From Bacillota bacterium (lineage in GTDB: Bacteria > Bacillota_A > Clostridia > Tissierellales > Peptoniphilaceae), in NCBI GenBank assembly GCA_023443045.1, contig JAEZWK010000027.1, positions 1 through 25,643 of the forward strand: a stretch of 25,643 nt of DNA, read 5' to 3'. Of the stretch, positions 8,657 to 17,486 are shown piece after piece (within the stretch, counting starts at the first letter, position 1; each line of letters opens with the position of its first letter). Made by a program: the position numbers and the translations under genes. The notes under the pieces are model-generated. The model did no database searches, was not told where the DNA came from, and saw nothing but the letters and a program-made list of their open reading frames with translations.

Positions 8657-9497
8657 AACCAAATTCCTCTCTCATTTTAATTAATGCTTTCCTACTTGCA
8701 TCATAATATTTAGCATCAATCTTTTCAAATGCTCTAATTATTCCTCTGCTAGAATTTATAACACCACCATTAAAACCATTTAATAGTTTTTTTGCATCAT
8801 CTGCACTTCCGCCCTGTGCTCCATAACCTGGAATCAAAAAGAAATTTTCCTTATACTTTTCTCTAATGGAATCTTTTATAGAATTATCTGAATTTGTAGC
8901 ACCTATGACAAAACCAATTTTTCTATAACCTGATTTTCCCAAAACATTTTCTTCAAGTTCATTAATCTTATCAGCAATAATTTCATATAAATATGAATCA
9001 TTAATTCTTTGCATTTCAAAATCTTTAGAACCTTTGTTAGATGTTTTTATTATCACAAAAATTCCCTTATCATTATTTTTCACAAACTCCATAAATGGTA
9101 GGATAGAATCAAGCCCCATATACGGATTAAGAGTTACTATATCTCCTTCAAAATCTCCGCTAAAATAAGCTTTCGCATATTTTTTTGCAGTGGAGTCAAT
9201 ATCAGAACGTTTAATATCATTAATAATCAATTTATTTTCGTTTCTAATATAGCTAAGAGTATCTCTAAGAGCTAGCATTCCTTCGATTCCATAGGATTCA
9301 TAGTATGCTAATTGTGGTTTATAGCAAGCTACTAAATCTTTGGTAGCATCAATAATATTACGATTAAATGTAAAAATTTTTTCTCTTATAGAAGATAACG
9401 AATCTAATTCTTTCGGTAAGTGATCTATATCTACATCTAATCCCACGCAAAAGGGTCCAAATTTTTCAACTGCATAATATAATCTATCTATTGACAT
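8646..9497 (-). CDS. pyrF: Orotidine 5'-phosphate decarboxylase
   Basis: PyrF decarboxylates OMP to UMP, the last step of de novo pyrimidine synthesis. The catalytic array DIKRSDID at residues 94-101 holds the expected Asp94, Lys96 and Asp99. The 283-residue length and the KRSDI version of the motif place it in the longer class 2 decarboxylases rather than the ~230-residue form of E. coli and Bacillus. The C-terminal phosphate-binding part is visible as IPGYGAQGG and SSRGIIRAF. The ATG at 9497 lies inside the end of pyrI (14-base overlap) and I see no good ribosome site before it (upstream is AT-rich), so it probably relies on ribosomes finishing pyrI. Confidence 0.95.
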   Translation of the reverse strand: MSIDRLYYAVEKFGPFCVGLDVDIDHLPKELDSLSSIREKIFTFNRNIIDATKDLVACYKPQLAYYESYGIEGMLALRDTLSYIRNENKLIINDIKRSDIDSTAKKYAKAYFSGDFEGDIVTLNPYMGLDSILPFMEFVKNNDKGIFVIIKTSNKGSKDFEMQRINDSYLYEIIADKINELEENVLGKSGYRKIGFVIGATNSDNSIKDSIREKYKENFFLIPGYGAQGGSADDAKKLLNGFNGGVINSSRGIIRAFEKIDAKYYDASRKALIKMREEFGYGL

Positions 9498-9915
9498 TTT
9501 TTACTATATGATCACAGTAATCACATTTATAATAACCATTTTCTTCATCTACCAAAGTAAAACTATGATCAATCCCCCTTTCGCATGAAGTAATACATCT
9601 AGGGTTATCACATTTTAGTACACCTTTTACCTTTTTAGGAAGATTTAAATTTATTTTTTCTTTTATTTTTTCATCTTCAATTATATTTATAGTTATATTG
9701 TGATCTATAAAACCTAAAGCAGAAAGATCAAAGTCTATAACATTTTCAATCTTTATAATATCTTTTCTACCCAATCTATTCGATTGTGCATTCATTATTA
9801 ATGCTACAGTAAAATCGGCATCTTTTAGTCCCAAATAATCAAAAATTTTTAAACCTAATCCAGCTTTAATGTGATCTATTACTATACCTTTTTTTATAGA
9901 ATTGATATTTAACAT
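9484..9915 (-). CDS. pyrI: Aspartate carbamoyltransferase regulatory subunit
   Basis: PyrI binds nucleotide effectors and zinc and assembles with PyrB into the allosteric transcarbamoylase. The protein has 143 residues, near the ~150 of E. coli PyrI. The N-terminal allosteric domain begins [19 protein letters not shown]. The C-terminal zinc domain has a C-x4-C pair (C102, C107) and a C-x2-C pair (C131, C134), the four expected zinc ligands. The gene overlaps the end of pyrB by seven bases, and its ribosome site AGGAG lies inside pyrB seven bases before the ATG. PyrI is found in clostridia and archaea but not in Bacillus, which supports a clostridial-type host. Confidence 0.95.
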   Translation of the reverse strand: MLNINSIKKGIVIDHIKAGLGLKIFDYLGLKDADFTVALIMNAQSNRLGRKDIIKIENVIDFDLSALGFIDHNITINIIEDEKIKEKINLNLPKKVKGVLKCDNPRCITSCERGIDHSFTLVDEENGYYKCDYCDHIVKNVNR

Positions 9916-10838
9916 TTTTCTACTCCTAACAATTTTATAATAAGTGCCATTCTTACGTACATACCATTTTTAACTTGTCTAAAATACCATGCTCTTGGAT
10001 CATCATCAACTTCATTAGCAATCTCATTTACCCTGGGAAGAGGGTGTAATATTGCTAGATCTGATTTAGCATTAATAAGTTTATTAGCATCTAGTATATA
10101 TGAGTCCTTTAATCTTACATAATCAGCTTCGTTAAAGAATCTTTCTTTTTGTACTCTAGTCATATATAAAATATCTAATTCGCTCATAACATCTTCTAAT
10201 TTTTCTACTTCATTATATTCAATTTTATTTTTATCTAGAACTTCTGACTTTATATAATCAGGAATCTTTAACTCCTCAGGGCTGATCAAGATAAATTTTA
10301 TATTTTTATACTTGCTCATAGCTTTAATTAGTGAGTGTACGGTTCTCCCAAATTTTAAATCTCCACACAAACCTATAACTAAATTATCCAATCTACCGTG
10401 AGCTTCTTTTATGGTTGATAAATCTGTCAATGTTTGTGTTGGATGTTGATGTCCTCCATCTCCTGCATTAATAAGTGGAACATAAGTAAAATCTCTTGCA
10501 AAATTTGGTGCTCCTTCTTTTGGATGTCTCATAGTGATAATATCTGAATAACATCCAACCGTACGAATGGTATCGCGCAAACTCTCACCTTTCGTAACAG
10601 AACTTGAGCCCGGCTCCGAAAACCCGATTATTTGACCTCCTAATCTTAACATAGCAGCTTCAAATGAAAAACGGGTTCTGGTGCTGGGCTCATAAAATAG
10701 AGTAGCTAATATTTTACCTTTGCAAATATCTAAATATTCTTCTTGATTTTGTTTGATTTTTTGAGCAAGATCTAAAACTTCATCGATTTCTTCGAGAGAA
10801 AAATCTGAAGGATCTATGTAATTTCTTCCCTTTAACAT
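9909..10838 (-). CDS. pyrB: Aspartate carbamoyltransferase catalytic subunit
   Basis: PyrB condenses carbamoyl phosphate with aspartate to form carbamoyl-aspartate, the committed step of pyrimidine synthesis. The carbamoyl-phosphate loop [15 protein letters not shown] is at residues 48-62 (S52-T53-R54-T55-R56), and K83 sits in SSSVTKGES, the loop contributed by the neighbouring subunit. The aspartate-binding loop HPLPRVNEI and the terminal MYVRMALI are typical. Its 309 residues match the family. The ATG at 10838 has GAGGAGG about five bases upstream. It is the first gene of the pyr operon, just downstream of the attenuator, and it pairs with pyrI immediately after it. Confidence 0.97.
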   Translation of the reverse strand: MLKGRNYIDPSDFSLEEIDEVLDLAQKIKQNQEEYLDICKGKILATLFYEPSTRTRFSFEAAMLRLGGQIIGFSEPGSSSVTKGESLRDTIRTVGCYSDIITMRHPKEGAPNFARDFTYVPLINAGDGGHQHPTQTLTDLSTIKEAHGRLDNLVIGLCGDLKFGRTVHSLIKAMSKYKNIKFILISPEELKIPDYIKSEVLDKNKIEYNEVEKLEDVMSELDILYMTRVQKERFFNEADYVRLKDSYILDANKLINAKSDLAILHPLPRVNEIANEVDDDPRAWYFRQVKNGMYVRMALIIKLLGVEKC

Positions 10839-10852
10839 AACAACCTCCTCAT

Positions 10853-10884
10853 AAAAAAAATCCGTCCACTAAGGGATCGGATTT
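10853..10884 (-). terminator. Intrinsic terminator in the pyrB leader (attenuator)
   Basis: In the transcript, AAAUCCG (10884-10878) pairs with CGGAUUU (10864-10858). Three more pairs (UCC with GGA) follow after a single bulged A, around a short loop, and a run of U follows (10857-10853). It lies between a strong promoter and pyrB, so it must be bypassed for expression. It is also the only terminator-like structure between the deaminase gene and pyrB. Confidence 0.8.
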
Positions 10885-10900
10885 GTAGGGTTGACCCCTT
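10871..10900 (-). promoter_or_regulatory. Candidate antiterminator and anti-antiterminator of the pyr leader
   Basis: AAGGGGUC (10900-10893) can pair over eight bases, including one G-U, with GAUCCCUU (10878-10871). This takes away part of the 5' arm and the loop of the terminator, so the two folds exclude each other. The same AAGGGGUC segment can instead form a small upstream hairpin, AGGG (10899-10896) with CCCU (10890-10887), which would free the terminator. This gives the three-element logic of Gram-positive pyr leaders. I do not find the PyrR consensus loop (roughly ARUCCNGNGAGGYU), and the GGGG is too far from the -10 box to be a reiterative start site. The ligand or protein that sets the switch is unknown. 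Confidence 0.6.
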
Positions 10901-10914
10901 TACTTATCTTTTCT

Positions 10915-10943
10915 ATTTTAAAATAAATAAAACTATTTGTCAA
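10915..10943 (-). promoter_or_regulatory. Promoter of the pyr operon
   Basis: TTGACA (10938-10943), a 17-base spacer and TAAAAT (10915-10920) are on the minus strand. The -35 box is formed by the last sense codons (Val-Asp-Lys) of the upstream deaminase gene, so promoter and coding sequence overlap. The predicted start lies about 7 bases after the -10 box, giving a leader of roughly 75 bases before pyrB that contains the attenuator. Confidence 0.85.
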
Positions 10944-11370
10944 CCCCTTTTTCAAATTTTTTATAAATTATATTATTCTTGTCTAAAAGTTCTAAAGCAT
11001 ATTCATCAACTCTATAATCTTCTATATAAACAATTTTTTTTATTCCCGCTTGAATCAAAGATTTTGTGCAATTCAAGCATGGAAAGTGAGTAACATAGCA
11101 AGTACAACCTTTTACTGAAATACCTTCTTTTGCGCAATATAATAAAGCATTCATTTCAGCATGTATTGTAGCAATACAGTGACCATCTCTCATTTTGTGA
11201 CCTGCATCTATACAATGAGGATTGCCGGATATACTTCCATTATATCCAGTAGAAATAATTCTGTGTTCGTCATTTACTAAAACACATCCTACAAAGGCTC
11301 TATCACAAGTGCTTCTTTGGGCTACTAATTTTGTAATTTCAATAAAATATTCATCCCAACTTTTTCTCAT
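10933..11370 (-). CDS. dCMP deaminase (ComEB-like)
   Basis: This zinc enzyme deaminates dCMP to dUMP, a route to dTMP. The cytidine/deoxycytidylate deaminase motif is complete: HAE at residues 70-72 (zinc-binding His70 and catalytic Glu72) and PCLNC at 97-101 (zinc ligands Cys98 and Cys101). Additional cysteine and histidine residues (TCDRAFVGC; PHCIDAGH) match the deoxycytidylate-deaminase subgroup. I start at ATG 11370, which gives 145 residues. AGGGAG stands seven bases before it, and the ATG overlaps the pyk stop (TGATG). An in-frame TTG one codon earlier is less likely. It is the last gene of the dnaE-pfkA-pyk run, and its 3' end carries the -35 box of the pyr promoter. A ComEB competence name exists in Bacillus, but a competence role is not implied. 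Confidence 0.93.
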   Translation of the reverse strand: MRKSWDEYFIEITKLVAQRSTCDRAFVGCVLVNDEHRIISTGYNGSISGNPHCIDAGHKMRDGHCIATIHAEMNALLYCAKEGISVKGCTCYVTHFPCLNCTKSLIQAGIKKIVYIEDYRVDEYALELLDKNNIIYKKFEKGVDK

Positions 11371-13112
11371 CAATTATCTCCCTTACTTATAATTCCACTT
11401 TCTAAATCAAGTGTTATTATATCTCCAGTTTTTATAAGTTTTGTCACATTAGACGCTCCTACTATTGTAGGTTTTTTTAATGTAAGTCCTATAATTGCCC
11501 CACTACTTGTCAGACCACCTTCTTCTGTAACAATAGCTGATGCTCTTTCTACAAATTTTACCATATCTTTGTGCATACCTATGGTAATTATAATATCTTC
11601 ATCTTTAAAATTATTTAGTAGCTCTTCTTCATTGTTTGCAACCACAGCACGTCCTATATATTTACCCTTACCGATTGGCATACCTTTTGATAGCATTTTG
11701 GCAACTACCTCCACTTTTAACAAATTTGTTGAACCTGATTTTCCCATGGGTACTCCTGCAGTTAAAATTACTATATCACCATCGTTTATAAAATCAGATT
11801 TAGCTTTAAATATACCTTCTCTAAATAATTCTTCATAATTTGAATTTTCATTTACCAAAATAGGATAGACTCCCCATTCAAGATATAACTTTCTCATAAC
11901 ATCAGTACTATATGTTAGAGCTATTATAGTTTGATTTGGTCTAAATTTTGAAATGGCTCTACTTGTTTGTCCACTACTTGTAGCTGTGATAATCGCTTTT
12001 GCACTTAAATCTTTTGCAATTTGCCATGTAGCTTTAGCAAGTGCATCTGTTATATATCCCTTATGAAAATTTGAAAACAGTCTTAATTTTTCTTTATATT
12101 CGACACTTTCCTCTGTATTTTCTGAAATTTCCTTCATCATTCTCACACTTGCTACTGGATATTTTCCCGCAGCAGTTTCACCTGATAACATTATAGCAGA
12201 TGTTCCATCCAAAATTGCATTTGCTACATCAGTAACTTCTGCTCTTGTTGGTCTTGGATTTCTAGTCATAGAATCTAGCATTTGAGTTGCAGTTATAACA
12301 ACTTTTCCAGCTTCATTACATTTTCTAATTAATTCTTTTTGTACCAGCGGAATTTCTTGTGGTCTTATTTCTACACCCAAATCTCCTCTTGCAACCATAA
12401 TACCATCAGAAACTTCCAAAATCTCATCTATATTATCTACACCTTCTCTACTTTCTATTTTAGAAATTATGGATATATGATGACCAGAATTCTCTTCCAA
12501 AACTTTTCTTATTTCCAATACATCATTTCTAGTTCTTATAAAACTTGCCGCTATAAAATCAATACCATTTTTTATTCCAAATTTTATATCATCAATATCT
12601 CTTTCTGTTAGAGAAGGTAATTTTATTTTTGTATCTGGTATATTTACACCTTTTCTGTCAGATAATTCTCCGGAGTTTATTGCTGTCATATAAATATTTT
12701 CTTCATCTATATTTTGAACGACAAACTCCAATAAACCATCATCAATTAATATTCTTTTTCCTATCTCTACATCAGATATTATATTTTTATAGCTTACAGA
12801 TACTTTGTTTTGATCGCCTTCAACATCTTTTATTGTCAATATAAAGCTTTGGCCCTGCTCTATCCTAATTTTAGAATTTTTAAAAGTACCTATTCTTATC
12901 TCTGGTCCTTTTGTATCTAACATTATAGCTAGAGGAACTTTTTTTTCGGATCTCACTTTTTTTATTGTTTCTATTCTTTTTTTGTGTTCTTCATGATTTC
13001 CGTGAGAAAAATTTAATCTACATACATTTAAACCTTCATCAATCATCGAAGATAATACTTCTTCATCTTCGCTTGACGGCCCAATTGTAGCCACTATTTT
13101 TGTTTTTTTCAT
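11370..13112 (-). CDS. pyk: Pyruvate kinase with C-terminal PEP-utiliser domain
   Basis: Pyruvate kinase makes pyruvate and ATP from phosphoenolpyruvate in the last step of glycolysis. The catalytic core (about residues 1-470) shows CRLNFSHG, MLDTKGPEIR, the active-site stretch IISKIESREGVDNIDEI, and MVARGDLGVE. Its length of 580 residues, rather than about 475, reflects an extra C-terminal domain (from about residue 475) like that of Bacillus and Geobacillus pyruvate kinases, related to PEP-synthase phosphohistidine domains. In that domain the usual LTSHAA is LTSSGA (residues 534-539), so the histidine is missing. The ATG at 13112 has AGGAG six bases upstream, eight bases past the pfkA stop. 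The TGA stop overlaps the next gene. Confidence 0.96.
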   Translation of the reverse strand: MKKTKIVATIGPSSEDEEVLSSMIDEGLNVCRLNFSHGNHEEHKKRIETIKKVRSEKKVPLAIMLDTKGPEIRIGTFKNSKIRIEQGQSFILTIKDVEGDQNKVSVSYKNIISDVEIGKRILIDDGLLEFVVQNIDEENIYMTAINSGELSDRKGVNIPDTKIKLPSLTERDIDDIKFGIKNGIDFIAASFIRTRNDVLEIRKVLEENSGHHISIISKIESREGVDNIDEILEVSDGIMVARGDLGVEIRPQEIPLVQKELIRKCNEAGKVVITATQMLDSMTRNPRPTRAEVTDVANAILDGTSAIMLSGETAAGKYPVASVRMMKEISENTEESVEYKEKLRLFSNFHKGYITDALAKATWQIAKDLSAKAIITATSSGQTSRAISKFRPNQTIIALTYSTDVMRKLYLEWGVYPILVNENSNYEELFREGIFKAKSDFINDGDIVILTAGVPMGKSGSTNLLKVEVVAKMLSKGMPIGKGKYIGRAVVANNEEELLNNFKDEDIIITIGMHKDMVKFVERASAIVTEEGGLTSSGAIIGLTLKKPTIVGASNVTKLIKTGDIITLDLESGIISKGDN

Positions 13113-13120
13113 AATAACTC

Positions 13121-14080
13121 CTATATAGACAAAATATCAGCTGTTTCTATCAATTCACTTTGAAATACTTTTGTAGTTAATAACGCATCTTCTAGAGGTA
13201 TAGCAATTATTTTATTACAGGTTAAAGATAATGCAATAGAGTTTTTACCATTTTGTAATTCTTCTACAGCTAAAGCACCCATTCTGCTAGCCATTATTCG
13301 ATCAAATACTGTAGGAGTTCCACCTCTTTGAACATGTCCTAATATGGTTACACGTGTTTCCAATCCTGCGTTTTCTTCTATTTGTTTAGCTATTTTATAT
13401 GAATCATGTGAACCTTCTGCAACTACAATAATATGATGTTTTTTACCCCTGTTTTTACCATTTATGACTTTTCTCAAAAGTTTATCCATATCTAACTTTC
13501 TTTCAGGGACAATTATAGTTTCAGCTCCACCAGCGAGCCCTGCATACAGTGTTATATCACCACAATTTCTTCCCATCAATTCTAAAACATTTGCTCTTCC
13601 ATGCGAAGATGATGTGTCACGTAATTTACCAATTGCATCCACTGCTGTCTCAGTAGCTGTCATAAAACCGATCGTATAATCTGTATATCCCATATCATTG
13701 TCAATAGTACATGGTATACAAGCTACATTAATTCCCAATTTAGATAATTCATAAGCACCATTAAATGTACCATCTCCACCTAATACAACAAGTGCTTCTA
13801 TATCATATATTTTTAATTTTTCTACTGCTTTTTTTCTACCCTCTGGTGTCATAAATTCTTCACTTCTAGCAGTTCCTAAAATTGTTCCTCCCCTATGAAT
13901 TATATCTGCTACGCTAGATAAATCCATTTCATATATATCACCTTCTATAAGACCGTGATACCCTTTTTTTATACCATATACTTTCATGCCTCTGTATATA
14001 GCACTTCTTACCACAGCTCTGATAGCTGCATTCATACCTGGTGCATCTCCACCACTTGTTAAAAGAGCAATATTTTTCAT
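13121..14080 (-). CDS. pfkA: ATP-dependent 6-phosphofructokinase
   Basis: PfkA phosphorylates fructose 6-phosphate to fructose 1,6-bisphosphate, the committed step of glycolysis. The N terminus carries the ATP-binding TSGGDAPGMNAAIRA (residues 8-22), then GGDGT at 101-105. Glycine in the fourth position of that motif marks the ATP-dependent rather than the pyrophosphate-dependent type. The catalytic TIDND is at 125-129. ELMGRNCGD and HVQRGG complete the substrate and effector sites. Its length of 319 residues is standard. The start ATG directly follows the dnaE stop codon with no gap (TAAATG), with a GGAAGG ribosome site inside the end of dnaE. It is followed by pyk, the usual Firmicute pfkA-pyk pair. 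Confidence 0.97.
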   Translation of the reverse strand: MKNIALLTSGGDAPGMNAAIRAVVRSAIYRGMKVYGIKKGYHGLIEGDIYEMDLSSVADIIHRGGTILGTARSEEFMTPEGRKKAVEKLKIYDIEALVVLGGDGTFNGAYELSKLGINVACIPCTIDNDMGYTDYTIGFMTATETAVDAIGKLRDTSSSHGRANVLELMGRNCGDITLYAGLAGGAETIIVPERKLDMDKLLRKVINGKNRGKKHHIIVVAEGSHDSYKIAKQIEENAGLETRVTILGHVQRGGTPTVFDRIMASRMGALAVEELQNGKNSIALSLTCNKIIAIPLEDALLTTKVFQSELIETADILSI

Positions 14081-17000
14081 TTAACCTTCCACCATCACAT
14101 TATTAATTCCTAGCAAATTTACTAAGTACTTTGTATTATCTTCGGTTACTTTTAAATTATCATAACCGCTAAAGCTTCCTTTTTTATTTTCTTTTTCAAA
14201 ATAAAAAACAACTTCATATTCACCCGGATTTTCAGATAAAAAATTTTTAACTTGATTTATTGTTCTAATATCTTCTATCGTATTAAATCTCAAAAATATT
14301 TTTTTATTCTTTTCTAATGATCTAATAGATTTAACAATAATTTTGGGTGTTTCAATTTCCGAATATGTTAACTCTCCTTCTACTATGACTTTGCTAGAGT
14401 TATTTATTAAACTTTTATACTTGGTTAATACTGGCGGAAAAATTACTAATTCTATACTTCCAGTAAAATCCTCAAAACTAGCAAAAGCCATTTTTTCATT
14501 TCTCTTTGTTATGATTTGATTTAATTCACTAATAAAACCACCTATCACAATATTTTTGGGAAAAAACGGTTTTATTCCTTTTATTTTAAAATCATCATAT
14601 GAATCTAAAATACTTACTATATCTATATTAGAATATTTTTTTATAATACTTTCATAATTTTCAAGCGGATGACTTGAAATATATATACCCAAAACTTCTT
14701 TTTCTAAATTGATTTTTTCATCACTATCAAACTCTTCATCATCAACATTTAGAGTTTTTCTCGCATTATTTTCAAATAATCCAAACTGGCCAAAAAGATT
14801 ATTTCTTTTATTTATATTAAAACTTTCAATTATATTTTCATAATTATTTAGAGCATATTTTCTATTTATTCCCAGAGAATCAAAAGCCCCTGAATATATA
14901 AGTGACTCTATAGATTTTTTGTTAAGTGCCAAAGAATCTATGGTTCCTATTCTTTCTATATAATCTTCTAGTCCTGTAAACTCACCATTCTTCCTGGCTT
15001 GTATGGTTGCATTTATTGTATTCGTGCTAAGCGATTTAATTCCATTAAACCCAAATCGTAAAGAATCTTTTTCGGTAATCATCTTTTTTTGACTTTTATT
15101 TACATCTGGGGATAAAATTTTAATGCCCATCTTTCTAGCTTCTTCTATATATTGTGCAGTTTTATTTTGGGATCCATAGACACTACTTATTAGACTTGCC
15201 ATATATTCTTTTGGAAAATGAGCTTTTAAATATGCAGTTCTCCATGCATCTAGCGAATATGCCGCAGAATGACTTTTATTAAATGCGTATTTTGCAAAAT
15301 CTATCATTGAGTTAAATAATTCTTCTGCTTCCATTTTTGTTAAACCATTTTCAATAGCTCCATTTATAAAAATATCCTTTTCTCTTTGCATAACTGCCAT
15401 ATCTTTTTTACTCATAGATCTTCTAATCAAATCTGCTCTACCTATAGAATATCCTCCAATTTTTTGTACTATAGAAATAACCTGTTCTTGAAAAACTATA
15501 ACTCCATAAGTAGGAGATAAAATTTCAGATAAAACCTCATTTTGTATATTCAATTTTATGTTTTCATTTTTTCTTTTGACAAATAGAGGTATACTATCCA
15601 TCGGACCCGGACGGAATAGTGAATTGGCTGCAATTAGGTCTTCAAACTTTTCTACTTTTAAATCTTTTAAAAACAATCTCATACCAGGAGATTCAAACTG
15701 AAATATTCCTATTGTATTGACTTTTTTAAATAATTCCAAAGTTTTTTTGTCTTCCAAAGAAATATCTTCTAATTTTATTTCAATTCCATAGTTTTTGTAA
15801 ACCTCTTTTATTGTATCATCTATAACAGTTAAAGTTCTAAGCCCTAAGAAATCCATTTTTAATAATCCCAACTCTTCAAGCTCTGTCATTGTATATTGTG
15901 TAACTATACATTCTTTAGATAGAGTAAGCGGAATATAGTTATCAATTTTTTTGTCAGAAATTACAACTCCTGCGGCATGAGTTCCTATATTTCTAACCAT
16001 TCCTTCAATTCTTTTTGAGTAATTTATTAAATTGTTGATCTTTTCGTTATTAGTGTACTCTTTTTTTAGGTCTTCATTTAGATTCAAAGCATCATCTAAT
16101 GAAATGTCCAATATATTAGGTATCATTTTTGCGATTTTATCAACATCCTGATAGCTCATACCTAAAACTCTACCTACATCTCTTACAGATCCTCTTGCTC
16201 CCATAGTACCAAATGTAATTATTTGAGCCACTTTATCTGCACCATATTTTTTTCTTACATAATTAATTACTTCATCTCTTCTTTCATAGCAGAAGTCAAT
16301 ATCAATATCAGGCATAGTTATTCTATCCGGGTTTAAAAAACGTTCAAAAACTAGATCATATTTAATTGGGTCTACATCTACAATTCCTAAACAATAACAC
16401 ACTAAACTACCAACTGATGATCCTCTACCTGGACCTACTGGAATATTTTTAGATTTTGCGAAATTTATAAAATCTTGTACTATTAAAAAATAATCTGTAA
16501 ATCCCATAGATTTTATAATATTCAATTCATGGTCTGCTCTTAATTTTGCATCTACATTATCACCATATTTTTGCACTAAACCTTTATATGTTTCAGATTT
16601 CAAATATTCAAAATGATCTATATTATTAGGAACATCAAATTTTGGCAGATGATAGTTATGAAATTCAAAATCAAAATTACACTTGTTTGCAATTTTTTCA
16701 GTATTCCCAATTGCATCAGGAAAATCATAAAAAAGATCTTCCATTTCTTCCTGAGATTTAAAATAAAACTCTGAATTGGGAAAAATTAATCTATCTGGAT
16801 CATTTAAAGTTTTTCCTGTAGATATCGCCATCAAAATTTCTTGTATTTTAGCATCATCTTTATTTAAATAATGACAATCATTTGTGGCAACTAATTCTAT
16901 ATTAAAATCTTCTCCAACTTTTTTATAAAATTCTCTAACAATTTTTTCATCCCTTAATCCATGGTTTTGTATCTCTAAATAAAAATCATCACCAAACTCT

Positions 17001-17485
17001 TTTTTAAACCAAGTTATAGATTCTATAGCTTTTTTTTCATTGCCATTTAAAATATGAGTTTGGCTTTCCCCTGCAACACAAGCAGATAAAACAATAAGGC
17101 CCTCTTTATGTTTAGATAAAAATTCTTTACAAATTCTAGGTCTGTGATAAAAACCATTTAAATTGGACTCAGTTACAATTTTTATAAGATTTTTATAACC
17201 TATTTCATTTTTACAGAGCAACACCAAATGATATCTTTCCGAATTAGATTTATCTTTTATTCTATGGTCTAATTCTGATAAATATATCTCTGATCCAATT
17301 ATTGGTTTAATATTATTTTTTTTGCATTCTTTATAAAATTCCACGGCTCCATACATGTTGCCGTGGTCAGTTATTGCTATTGATTTATAATTTAGTTCTT
17401 TTGCCTTACTTACTAATTTCTTTATTCTTATCGCTCCATCTAATAAAGAATATTCAGTATGCAAATGTAAATGAACAAAACTCAA
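14081..17485 (-). CDS. dnaE: DNA polymerase III alpha subunit, DnaE type
   Basis: DnaE is a C-family replicative polymerase. In Firmicutes that also have PolC it extends primers, chiefly on the lagging strand. The N-terminal PHP domain begins HLHLHTEYSLLDG and includes ITDHGNMYG and NDCHYL. The palm carries PDIDID with catalytic Asp393 and Asp395, next to GPGRGSSVGSLV. Helix-hairpin-helix and an OB-fold region (about residues 975-1060, including GGFISELNQIITKRNEKMAF) follow. No proofreading exonuclease domain is present. It is 1134 residues, close to Bacillus DnaE. Translation appears to start at a TTG (17485), since AGGAG stands six to seven bases upstream inside the last codons of the preceding gene. 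No nearby ATG gives the conserved N terminus. It is directly coupled to the genes on both sides. Confidence 0.96.
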   Translation of the reverse strand: MSFVHLHLHTEYSLLDGAIRIKKLVSKAKELNYKSIAITDHGNMYGAVEFYKECKKNNIKPIIGSEIYLSELDHRIKDKSNSERYHLVLLCKNEIGYKNLIKIVTESNLNGFYHRPRICKEFLSKHKEGLIVLSACVAGESQTHILNGNEKKAIESITWFKKEFGDDFYLEIQNHGLRDEKIVREFYKKVGEDFNIELVATNDCHYLNKDDAKIQEILMAISTGKTLNDPDRLIFPNSEFYFKSQEEMEDLFYDFPDAIGNTEKIANKCNFDFEFHNYHLPKFDVPNNIDHFEYLKSETYKGLVQKYGDNVDAKLRADHELNIIKSMGFTDYFLIVQDFINFAKSKNIPVGPGRGSSVGSLVCYCLGIVDVDPIKYDLVFERFLNPDRITMPDIDIDFCYERRDEVINYVRKKYGADKVAQIITFGTMGARGSVRDVGRVLGMSYQDVDKIAKMIPNILDISLDDALNLNEDLKKEYTNNEKINNLINYSKRIEGMVRNIGTHAAGVVISDKKIDNYIPLTLSKECIVTQYTMTELEELGLLKMDFLGLRTLTVIDDTIKEVYKNYGIEIKLEDISLEDKKTLELFKKVNTIGIFQFESPGMRLFLKDLKVEKFEDLIAANSLFRPGPMDSIPLFVKRKNENIKLNIQNEVLSEILSPTYGVIVFQEQVISIVQKIGGYSIGRADLIRRSMSKKDMAVMQREKDIFINGAIENGLTKMEAEELFNSMIDFAKYAFNKSHSAAYSLDAWRTAYLKAHFPKEYMASLISSVYGSQNKTAQYIEEARKMGIKILSPDVNKSQKKMITEKDSLRFGFNGIKSLSTNTINATIQARKNGEFTGLEDYIERIGTIDSLALNKKSIESLIYSGAFDSLGINRKYALNNYENIIESFNINKRNNLFGQFGLFENNARKTLNVDDEEFDSDEKINLEKEVLGIYISSHPLENYESIIKKYSNIDIVSILDSYDDFKIKGIKPFFPKNIVIGGFISELNQIITKRNEKMAFASFEDFTGSIELVIFPPVLTKYKSLINNSSKVIVEGELTYSEIETPKIIVKSIRSLEKNKKIFLRFNTIEDIRTINQVKNFLSENPGEYEVVFYFEKENKKGSFSGYDNLKVTEDNTKYLVNLLGINNVMVEG

Positions 17486-17486
17486 G

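Noticed and set aside
10879..10886. AAAUCC in the pyr leader as a possible PyrR binding loop
   Set aside because: Only the ARUCC part matches; the following GNGAGG part of the PyrR consensus is missing.
10893..10900. GGGG tract in the leader as a reiterative-transcription start like Bacillus pyrG
   Set aside because: It lies more than 15 bases downstream of the -10 box, too far to be the transcription start.
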